NCBI GenBank assembly: GCA_013697635.1
Contig: JACCWM010000037.1
Location: 1-64,000, forward strand
DNA: 64,000 nt
Direction of reading: 5' to 3'
Source of the DNA: Lujinxingiaceae bacterium
Lineage (GTDB): Bacteria > Myxococcota_A > Bradymonadia > Bradymonadales > Bradymonadaceae
The notes beneath the pieces were generated by a model. That model worked only from the letters and a program-made list of their open reading frames with translations. It was not told the origin of the DNA and ran no database searches. Both the position numbers and the translations under genes were made by a program. Below are positions 21,031 to 28,191 of this stretch, piece by piece; the stretch's first letter is position 1, and each line of letters begins with the position of its first letter.

Positions 21031-21048
21031 GGCGCTATAGCAGCACTT
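20945..21048. repeat. 17-bp perfect inverted repeat
   Basis: AAGTGCTGCTATAGCGC at 20945-20961 is the exact reverse complement of GCGCTATAGCAGCACTT at 21032-21048, with 70 bases between. It brackets the last two to three units of the 42-bp array. It could be the ends of a small mobile or excised element, or form a cruciform. Confidence 0.75.
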
Positions 21049-21199
21049 CATCGGCCATTTGACACTGAGAATGCAGTCAGGCCTCAGCGAGTTCGGCCGG
21101 TTTGAGTGCGTCGTTGGACTCGAGCGGCCTGGCATCAACGGCCAACTTCGTCGAAGCGTGGCTGTTGCTGGCTACAGGCTTGATAATCCAGGAGCAAGC

Positions 21200-22966
21200 A
21201 TGGACACCTCGATCTCTGGCAACGCCCCAACCACCAAGTTGTGCGTGCTCATCACGCTGCTGGTGCTCGGCCCGGCGTGTACTCACCCGAGGCCGACCGC
21301 TTTGCAGGCGCCAGACCTGGCACCAGCGCGTGCAGCCGCCGAGCAGCCCACACCACCTGTTCAGGCGCAAGAGCCTGCCAGCGCGCCAGGACGCTGCTTC
21401 GGGCTCGAGCCGATCTGGCGAAACGATCTTGCGCTCGATCCCGATGGGCGCGAAGTCTTCTTTCTCGAGCACCGAGAGGACAAAGGCGAGGGCGCGGTCA
21501 AGCACCTCGTCGCCTTCGATCTCGCAGCCGGTGCATCGCGTCATCTGTTGCGCCACGTGATCACGCAGGACTTCGTGCGCCCGCTGCCTCAATACAAGGT
21601 GACCCACGACGCGATCTACCTGTTGCGCCCCCCGCTGAGCGAATTCACCGACGCAGATGGTGTCTCGTTGGACGGCGACATGCAACAAAGCGGGGCCCCC
21701 TGGAGGCTCGAGCGCAGCTCGGGCGAGGCCACGATGATCCAGGACGCAGGAGACCTTTCACAGCTGGCGTTTATCGACACGCCGGCCCCTGATCTTGGAC
21801 CTGATGTAAAGGAACACGAGATCGTCGCCGCGCTCGACGGGCACTCGGCGATCGTCTCGAGCTCCTATGGCAGTGAACTGCAACGCGTCTGGGCCGGCGG
21901 CGAGCAGATCGAAGTCATCGATTCTTACGTTGACTCTCCGCTCGTCGCCGGCGGCTGGCTCGTCTGGAAAAAGCGCGACGCCTTGCACGCAATGCACCTC
22001 GAGAGCGGCGTACGCCATACCCTCGAGGCCGCCGCCGGCGAGCAGCTCGCCATGCATGCGGGCCGCTTCGAGGTGCTCGTCAGCCGCATTCAAGATGCGC
22101 ACACCACGCTCGAGCGTTTCACCGAGCACGGCCCACAACGCCTGGCTGTAGTCGTCGGCGCCGACGTGCTCGATGCCCAGCGCCTGCCCGATGCCCGCCT
22201 CGTCGTGCTCGCCCATATTCGCGACCCCAAGGGCCGCGGCTTATCCGAGGTCGATCTCTGCCACCTTGTGCCCGGAAGCGAATCGCTCACCGTCGCTCCC
22301 CGGCGCCGCGCCGCGCGATTTCTCCAGATCGAGGAGCAATTCGAAGCCCGCATCGACGCGCTCGGCCTCAGCCCGGCCACCGTCGACATGGTGGGCAGCA
22401 CGACCGTCAACATCACCACCGCCCAGGCCGGGCCCGACGACCCGAGCGCCCGAGTCGCCCAGGTCGACGCGCTCCACCACATGCTCTTCGAAGCCTTTGG
22501 AGCCCTCGACTTCAGCGTCGCCATCTACTACGAGCCAACCCGGCGCACCGTCACCCGCTTCTGGGGCGGCGACTACGAGGGCCGCTACTTCTCACTCGAC
22601 GGCGCCGATGGCTACGGGGTCCATATGGACGGGCTGCCCGAGCACGACGACCAGGATCCCGACGATCAGCGCCACTGGATCGAGCTGATCACCACCCTCC
22701 ACACCCAGACGACGATCTTCGAGCGCCCCAGATTCACCCTCGACGGCTTGCACTGGCTCAGCCCCAACTTTTACGCATCCTCGGCCTGGACCCAGGCACC
22801 TCCCGCCGAGCGCCTCCGCCAGGCCAACCTCGCCTGGCAACTCCTCGCAACCCACTTTCGTGAACATCACCCCGACGAAACCTTCGAGTCGCTGAGCATC
22901 GTCGACGGTGACCTAACCCATCACGTCTACGAGGACGGATTCCGAGTGCGTGAATTGAACGAATAG
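21200..22966 (+). CDS. Large lipoprotein, beta-propeller-like N-terminal part
   Basis: A 588-residue predicted lipoprotein. The start at 21200 has GGAG 6 bases upstream and gives a signal peptide with lipobox LGPAC (Cys about 27). A Pro/Ala-rich linker follows. Residues about 75-370 consist of repeated strand pairs ('DLALDPDGREVFFLEHRED', 'VVAGGWLVWKKRDALHAMHL'-like) compatible with a TolB/WD40-type propeller. The C-terminal part (about 400-588) has a different alpha/beta composition and no recognised family. Function is unknown. It stands alone between two repeat-containing intergenic regions. Confidence 0.65.
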   Translation: MDTSISGNAPTTKLCVLITLLVLGPACTHPRPTALQAPDLAPARAAAEQPTPPVQAQEPASAPGRCFGLEPIWRNDLALDPDGREVFFLEHREDKGEGAVKHLVAFDLAAGASRHLLRHVITQDFVRPLPQYKVTHDAIYLLRPPLSEFTDADGVSLDGDMQQSGAPWRLERSSGEATMIQDAGDLSQLAFIDTPAPDLGPDVKEHEIVAALDGHSAIVSSSYGSELQRVWAGGEQIEVIDSYVDSPLVAGGWLVWKKRDALHAMHLESGVRHTLEAAAGEQLAMHAGRFEVLVSRIQDAHTTLERFTEHGPQRLAVVVGADVLDAQRLPDARLVVLAHIRDPKGRGLSEVDLCHLVPGSESLTVAPRRRAARFLQIEEQFEARIDALGLSPATVDMVGSTTVNITTAQAGPDDPSARVAQVDALHHMLFEAFGALDFSVAIYYEPTRRTVTRFWGGDYEGRYFSLDGADGYGVHMDGLPEHDDQDPDDQRHWIELITTLHTQTTIFERPRFTLDGLHWLSPNFYASSAWTQAPPAERLRQANLAWQLLATHFREHHPDETFESLSIVDGDLTHHVYEDGFRVRELNE

Positions 22967-22969
22967 GAT

Positions 22970-23074
22970 CGGTTGGCCGGTGCCGTGCGGCGACCGACGG
23001 GCGCAAGGCCCGCGGCTGGCCAGGTGCGCCTCGCGGCGCAGAAGGCCGTCCGGGGCGCAAGGCCCCTGCGCCCC
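22970..23074 (+). repeat. Dispersed GC-rich repeat, copy B
   Basis: About 105 bases between two convergent genes. They match copy A (20497-20597) over most of their length and copy C (26545-26580) over about 35 bases. Internal hairpins CGGGC-GCAAG-GCCCG and GGGGC-GCAAG-GCCCC share the same loop, like a REP-type element. Confidence 0.75.
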
Positions 23075-23086
23075 ATTGAATCCTCA

Positions 23087-24526
23087 CTAGGTCAGGTTGA
23101 GGGGCACGGGCGACATGTTGTTCGCGGGCAAGCCGAAGCCGTTCTCGAAAGGGACGCCGGCGAGGCGGCCTAATGCAGCGAGCACGTCGGCGGTGTGGTA
23201 GATGCTGAGGTGATCGCCGTAGTTGAGGCCGCTTGAGGCCATGGAGCCGTCGCGGGTCTGGCCGCCGATAAAGACGCCGTTGCGATTTCTGGGGTCCACC
23301 AGGGGCGCTTTGATCCAGCGGCCTCGGCGCAGGCGCTGGCCGCCGCCGATCAGGATATGGAGCTTGTTGCGGGTATCGTGGTTGCCGGTTCCGACCTCGC
23401 CGGTGAGCATGATGATCGTGTTGTCGAGCAAGGTGGTGCCGCCGATGTCGGGGATCGTGTCCAGGCGCTGGGTGAAGGCGACCATCTTCTCGACGTACCA
23501 GCGCACCCAGCCCTCATACGAGAGACGCGCTCGCTCAGGATCTTCGTGGGACGAGCCATGGTGGGCCACGTAATGGTGGAAATCGTTCTCCCAGGGATTG
23601 CCGGTCTGGATAATTCCGTTCTTGTCGCGCCACTGCCAGTCGTCGATTCCCTCACCAAATCCCATGACGGCGACGCGGTGGGTGTCGGCCTGGAAGACCA
23701 GTCGAACCATATCGAGGTACTGATCGACCTGGGCGCTGAAGTTCGGGCTCTGCACCGGTCGGTCTGGAATCTCATCGAGGGAGAGCACGATCTCCGAGCG
23801 CGCTCGCAGGCGGTCTCCGAGCTGCGTGAAGGCATCGACGTAGCCTTCGAGTTTGGAGCGCTCCGAGCCGCGGACGTTGCGCAACATCCGGTCGGTGTCG
23901 CGCTTCATGAACTCAAAGATCCGATCGCGCACGGCGTCGCGCCCGGGCATCGGGGGAGCCAGGCCGTCGCGAATTGGACCGATGATGCCGTCGTAGGCGT
24001 CTTCTGGCTTGAAGTAGAAGTCTTGCACGCGCAGGGCGTCGTCAAAACAGCTCGGATTCGAGCGCCGTCCCCAGGAGGCGTAATTCGCCGTCACGCGCAA
24101 GACCTGAGAGCCCCAGTGGCGGGCAATCACGTGGTCGATCGAGGGGCCCATGGGCTCGGGGAAATGTGTCCCGAGCTGATCGGATCCGTGCTCATCGAAG
24201 CAGACCGCCGCGGTGAACATATCGGAATACGAGACGTCATGGGCGTTGCCCCAGAGCGTGCCGCGAGCGCCGTCGATGAACACACACTGATCTTTGATCG
24301 CCTCGAGGCCTTCGAGCGGTGCGGGGATGGTGAAGTCAAATTCCGAGCCGGTGAACGCGCGGCCCAATTCGAGATCGCGGCCCCAACCATGAGTAAGCGG
24401 CACCAAGAGCACACGAAGCGGCGCTTCGGGTTCATTGCCAAGCGCCACACGCGAGCCCATCAACGATGCGGCCAGGCCCGTTGCGCCCATTCCCTTCAAA
24501 AATGTTCTGCGATCAAACTTGGTCAT
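23087..24526 (-). CDS. DUF1552 family Tat-exported protein
   Basis: A 479-residue DUF1552 protein, a family common in Myxococcota and Planctomycetota and distantly related to the DUF1501/sulfatase-type fold; its reaction is unknown. A twin-arginine signal peptide is visible (DRRTFLKGMGATGLAASLMG). Conserved DUF1552 blocks include 'AHDVSYSDMFTAAVCFDEHG', 'GPSIDHVIARHWG', 'DEIPDRPVQSPNFSAQVDQY' and 'TTLLDNTIIMLTGEVGTGNH'. The start at 24526 has GGAGACC upstream and overlaps the DUF1592 stop by 4 bases (ATGA), so the two are translationally coupled. Confidence 0.9.
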   Translation of the reverse strand: MTKFDRRTFLKGMGATGLAASLMGSRVALGNEPEAPLRVLLVPLTHGWGRDLELGRAFTGSEFDFTIPAPLEGLEAIKDQCVFIDGARGTLWGNAHDVSYSDMFTAAVCFDEHGSDQLGTHFPEPMGPSIDHVIARHWGSQVLRVTANYASWGRRSNPSCFDDALRVQDFYFKPEDAYDGIIGPIRDGLAPPMPGRDAVRDRIFEFMKRDTDRMLRNVRGSERSKLEGYVDAFTQLGDRLRARSEIVLSLDEIPDRPVQSPNFSAQVDQYLDMVRLVFQADTHRVAVMGFGEGIDDWQWRDKNGIIQTGNPWENDFHHYVAHHGSSHEDPERARLSYEGWVRWYVEKMVAFTQRLDTIPDIGGTTLLDNTIIMLTGEVGTGNHDTRNKLHILIGGGQRLRRGRWIKAPLVDPRNRNGVFIGGQTRDGSMASSGLNYGDHLSIYHTADVLAALGRLAGVPFENGFGLPANNMSPVPLNLT

Positions 24527-26232
24527 GGGGTCTCCTTCACCTGGCGAGCCGTGAAACTCGGGGTCGTCACGATGGCTTCGACCAGCTCGTCGATCGCTCC
24601 GTTGCTCTTGTTGAACTTGGTGTAGATCGCTTCGCGCTCTTCGCGCCGGGGCGCATCTCCGAGCACGTAGGTGAAGAACTGGTCCGAGAGACACGAGCGC
24701 AGCGCCTCCGAGTTCGCTAGAGCGGCGATGTACTCGACGCTGTTATTGAACGCGAGCAGCTCCTGCCCCAGGACGAGCTCACCCGATGCGTCGATCTGCA
24801 CGTTCTCTTTTTCGACAAGACGGTAGCGACCGACGGCGTCGTAATTTTCATATCCAAAGCCTGCCGGGTCGATCATGCGATGACAGGCGATGCAGGTGGC
24901 CTGTGAGCTATGGCGAACGGAGAGCACCTCGCGGCTTGTCTCCTGAGCATCGTTGAACTCGGCCGGGACGTCGTTACGCGCCGAGATATCCGGAGGCGGA
25001 GCGCCCAGAGGAACGCAGAGCAGTTGCTCGAGGGTGAACACCCCGCGCTTGACGATGCCGCTGTCGAACGCGCCAGCATGGACGCTTAGAAAGGCCGGGT
25101 GGGAAAGCACACCCAGGCGCTGTGCCGGGTCCATCGCGATCACCTCGAAGCTGCCGCTTGCCACGACAGGCACACCAAAGAATGAGGCGCTCTGACTATC
25201 GACGTGAAAATTCGTGGCCTTGAAGGGGTCGAGCAGGCTGGCGCCTGGCATCGAGAAGATCTGCACGAGGTCACTTCTCACACCTTCGAACAAGGACGCG
25301 CGGGTCTCTTCGGTGAGGCCGTAGGCCGCCGCCTTGGTCTGAGCAAAGACCGCTTCGAGCTTTAGATAATCGATGAAAAAGGCAGCCAGTGCCTCGGCGA
25401 CTCGCTGATCGGCGGCCATACGATTGGCCTGAGCGATCAGAGTTTCACGATCGCTCAGCGCGCCCTGGGCGGCTAACGCATAAAGCTCGTCGTCGGGCGG
25501 TGCGTTCCACAGGGTATAGGCGAGCGCGCTGGCGAGCTCATAATCGGTCAGCGCCACGACTTTGCCTTCGCCCTGTCCAAGCTCGGTGCGATACATCGTG
25601 TGAGGGGAGACCAGCAGGGCCTGTACCAGAAACTCCGCCTGTTCCGCACGCGTTGCCGGCGCTTGAGCAATCTGCGCGCGGGTATTTAGGAGGTCGTTAC
25701 GCTCTTCGGTGGCCACCGGGCGCCGCCAGAGCTGATGGCCAATCTCATCGACGAACTGCCCAAAGCAGGTGTCGGTGCTCGCTGCCACACAATCGCGCAC
25801 GCTCGGCATGTTGATCACGGCGGCCCGTGCGATCCCCTGTGTGGACGCGTAGATGCTCTCGACGTTGATGTCATTGACACGCAGATTTGAGGGGCTGTTG
25901 TTCATGCCGATCGTCGGGGAATCGTCTCCAAATCGCGGCAAATCCCCGCGTTCAAAGACATCGCCCAGGGCCTGGCGCAGCGTATTCTCATACTGCTTCG
26001 AGGTCAGGCGACGAAGATGCGCCGTCGTCACCTCCACCGCCCCCGGCTCCCCCGGTTTTGGTTGAGGCGACGTGTTATTGCTTGCAGGATTTGTCGCCGG
26101 AGGCCCCACCTGATCCTGCAACTCTTTGTCAAACAAGAGCTTTCCCTCACAGCCCACGATTCCAAGAGCTATCACCGCACTGATCGCTAAAATAGCGTAC
26201 CGGTGAGAGTTTGGTGTGCATTCAATGCTCAT
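24523..26232 (-). CDS. DUF1592/DUF1588/DUF1585 domain lipoprotein
   Basis: A 569-residue predicted lipoprotein (lipobox ALGIVGC, Cys about 28). The usual domain order of this family is visible: DUF1587 ('HLRRLTSKQYENTLRQALGD'), DUF1595 ('GHQLWRRPVATEERNDLL'), DUF1592 ('YELASALAYTLWNAPPDDEL'), DUF1588 ('VKRGVFTLEQLLCVPLGAPP', then 'ATCIACHRMIDPAGFGYENY') and DUF1585 ('SCLSDQFFTYVLGD' to the end). The CIACH is a possible haem-c site. Function is unknown but these proteins nearly always pair with DUF1552, as here (4-base overlap). Confidence 0.9.
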   Translation of the reverse strand: MSIECTPNSHRYAILAISAVIALGIVGCEGKLLFDKELQDQVGPPATNPASNNTSPQPKPGEPGAVEVTTAHLRRLTSKQYENTLRQALGDVFERGDLPRFGDDSPTIGMNNSPSNLRVNDINVESIYASTQGIARAAVINMPSVRDCVAASTDTCFGQFVDEIGHQLWRRPVATEERNDLLNTRAQIAQAPATRAEQAEFLVQALLVSPHTMYRTELGQGEGKVVALTDYELASALAYTLWNAPPDDELYALAAQGALSDRETLIAQANRMAADQRVAEALAAFFIDYLKLEAVFAQTKAAAYGLTEETRASLFEGVRSDLVQIFSMPGASLLDPFKATNFHVDSQSASFFGVPVVASGSFEVIAMDPAQRLGVLSHPAFLSVHAGAFDSGIVKRGVFTLEQLLCVPLGAPPPDISARNDVPAEFNDAQETSREVLSVRHSSQATCIACHRMIDPAGFGYENYDAVGRYRLVEKENVQIDASGELVLGQELLAFNNSVEYIAALANSEALRSCLSDQFFTYVLGDAPRREEREAIYTKFNKSNGAIDELVEAIVTTPSFTARQVKETP

Positions 26233-26624
26233 GGCCTTACCCTGGTCGATTTTTCCCACTCTCTTGATTGCGAACGGCTGGGCGTCTGTATCCAACATAC
26301 GGTTTGGCCAATGCACCTGTCAATTTAGGGCCTCACGAGAGGCCGAGTTGCCGCCATCGACGAAGTGGTGATGAGCCCCCCTCCCCACCCGAAGAGTTAA
26401 TCCATGGCCAGACTATCCGCACAACCATTCTTTGGCGTCAACGCCCGCGTCCTCGGCGAGCCGATCTGGCTACGGGGTGAGGAGCATGTCGGCTCTTTCG
26501 TCATGCAATTCGACGAGGGCTTCTCGACCTCGGCGACAGCGGGTGGTGTGCGACGACCGACGGGCGCAAGGCCCGCGGCCGCCTACCAGAAGTTAAGCCT
26601 CCATTTTGGGCAGAGTGATTGAGA
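26233..26624. other. Intergenic gap carrying a repeat fragment
   Basis: This 392-base gap separates the lysyl-oxidase-like gene from the DUF1592 gene, both on the minus strand. It contains copy C of the dispersed repeat. A 72-codon plus-strand frame from 26404 to 26622 reads through the repeat and has no recognised domain; I regard it as doubtful. No clear promoter was identified for the DUF1592-DUF1552 pair. Confidence 0.5.
26545..26580 (+). repeat. Dispersed GC-rich repeat, partial copy C
   Basis: About 35 bases ending in CGACGGGCGCAAGGCCCGCGG match copies A and B nearly perfectly. The flanks do not match, so this is a truncated copy. Confidence 0.65.
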
Positions 26625-28172
26625 TCAGGGATTGTCCTCCCCGTAGCGCAGATAGCCGCGGCACTGCCAGCGCTGCTCGTCGCTGGTGTACTGCTCGCGG
26701 GGCATGGTGCAGTCGAGGGTGGTAGCCGCTGAGGCGCAGATCTCGGCGGAGGACGGTGGGGCCTCGATGAGCGTGCGTACAAAATTGTTGTGGGGGTTGG
26801 CCTCGAGCAGGAGGTGGTCTGGGTCGACGCGCACCTCGAGCCAGTGGGGTCCGGCCGCATCGGACTCCTCGGGGGTGCCGAGGATCAAGAGTTGGCCGGG
26901 CAGGTGCTTGCCGTAGGCGTCCTTCCAGCCCTGGGTGATGCCCTGGCGCAGACTATTGCAGGTGGGAGGATCGAGGTAGGCGCGGCGGCCGTCGAAGATC
27001 ACCTGGATCTCCTCGTCGAAGGGCGACAGATCCATCAGGCAGAAGGAGATTTTCTTGGCCGTCTGGCGATAGCAGGAGGCCTCGCGGGGCGTGCCGTATT
27101 GGCACTCGGCGCGTGGCTCGACCAGGGCCATGTCCAGCCAGCCCAGGAAGTGGAAGTGCTCGTGGGGGATGTGGTACTCGAAGCCGCCGTCGCTCAAAGT
27201 GCGCTCGTCGAGGCGGCCATCGGACCAGTCGATGGTCTGCAGCACCTGCTCCTCGCCATTGACCTCGGCGGCGCGCAGGTGCAGGCCGCCGGTGCCGACG
27301 TTGGCCGCGCCGACGGTGACGCGCAGGCCGATCAGGCGCTCGTGGCGGTGGCCGGCCGGCAGCAGCGTGCACTGCCAGGCGCGGTCGTCGAGGTCGCGGG
27401 GATCGATGATCAGGTCCGGCAAGCGGGGATGTGCGACGTCTTTTTTGGCCAGCGCGAAGTCCATCTGGGCGCAACGCTCGGCGCGGGAGCGATCGGCCTC
27501 GCAGTGAGACGGGGCGCAGTCGGCGAGGTAGCCGGCGTGGTAGCGGTAGAAGATCCCGGGGTAGTAGCCGGGCTTGTCGATGCGGATGCGGTACCAGCGA
27601 TCGGGATCGAGGCTTGTCCTGGAGGTGGCGTCGGGACAGCCGTCAGCCTCGGGAAAGAGGGCGTAGTTGGAGGCGCCAAAGGGCACAGCCGCGGTGAGCA
27701 CGGCGTGATCAGGGCTGTCTGCGCGAAAGTTCAGGGCCCACTTCGTCGTCCAATGCGCAAGCTCAGAAGGCGGCCAGGCGTAGAAGCGCAGGGTGGCGTC
27801 CTCAATCCATTCGTGATCAGCGAGAGCAGTGACGCCGCCGCGGGTGATCTCGAGGACAATGCTGGGATCAGGATCGGGATCGGGATCGGGATCAGGATCA
27901 GGATCAGGATCAGGATCAGGATCAGGATCAGGATCAGGATCAGGATCAGGATCAGGATCAGGATCAGGGTCGGGGGCGGTGCAGGAGCCGCAATTTACGG
28001 CGCGACTCACCTGGCAGCTGTCGCGAGTTGCGAGCAAGCCACACGCCTGGTTTCTGTCGGCGCAGAGCTCGGCGGCCGTCTCGGGGACGCACTCGCAGCC
28101 GGCGGCGAAGAAGGTGATGCTCAGCAAGAGGAGCAGGGCCAGGGTACAGGACATCCGTGTCTCGATTTTCAT
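26625..28172 (-). CDS. Lysyl-oxidase-like secreted lipoprotein with (Asp-Pro)n linker
   Basis: A 515-residue exported protein. Signal peptide with lipobox FAAGC (Cys about 26), then a Cys-rich segment (about 26-67). An Asp-Pro repeat of about 17 units (68-102) leads into the main domain. Near residue 335, 'EYHIPHEHFHFLGWLDMALV' has the H-x-H-x-H copper-ligand pattern of bacterial lysyl oxidases, and surrounding cysteines (AECQYG, ASCYRQ, SFCLMD) fit the family. Such enzymes oxidise protein lysine side chains, but activity here is unproven. It lies 19 bases behind the haem lipoprotein gene and is probably the last operon gene. Confidence 0.8.
   Translation of the reverse strand: MKIETRMSCTLALLLLLSITFFAAGCECVPETAAELCADRNQACGLLATRDSCQVSRAVNCGSCTAPDPDPDPDPDPDPDPDPDPDPDPDPDPDPDPDPDPDPSIVLEITRGGVTALADHEWIEDATLRFYAWPPSELAHWTTKWALNFRADSPDHAVLTAAVPFGASNYALFPEADGCPDATSRTSLDPDRWYRIRIDKPGYYPGIFYRYHAGYLADCAPSHCEADRSRAERCAQMDFALAKKDVAHPRLPDLIIDPRDLDDRAWQCTLLPAGHRHERLIGLRVTVGAANVGTGGLHLRAAEVNGEEQVLQTIDWSDGRLDERTLSDGGFEYHIPHEHFHFLGWLDMALVEPRAECQYGTPREASCYRQTAKKISFCLMDLSPFDEEIQVIFDGRRAYLDPPTCNSLRQGITQGWKDAYGKHLPGQLLILGTPEESDAAGPHWLEVRVDPDHLLLEANPHNNFVRTLIEAPPSSAEICASAATTLDCTMPREQYTSDEQRWQCRGYLRYGEDNP
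27865..27966 (-). repeat. Hexanucleotide microsatellite inside the lysyl-oxidase-like gene
   Basis: Seventeen tandem GGATCA/GGATCG units on the plus strand occupy 102 bases (14 GGATCA and 3 GGATCG). On the coding minus strand they specify alternating Asp and Pro. As units are 6 bases, copy changes keep the frame and only alter linker length. Confidence 0.95.
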
Positions 28173-28191
28173 GGCAGTGTTCTCGTCAGGG

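Larger units (their letters stand above)
20329..21199. other. Gene-poor, repeat-rich stretch after trxB
   Basis: No intact gene is supported in these 870 bases. They contain, in order, a short remnant resembling an RND transporter helix (20440-20484), one copy of a dispersed GC-rich repeat in inverse orientation (20497-20597), an array of 42-43-bp units (20759 to about 21030) and an arm-pair inverted repeat (20945-21048). Composition falls toward AT in the array. The stretch looks like decayed or mobile intergenic DNA. Confidence 0.7.

Noticed and set aside
26404-26622. Small 72-codon protein on the plus strand
   Set aside because: The frame runs through a dispersed repeat copy and shows no family, signal or conserved neighbour, so it is not annotated as a gene.
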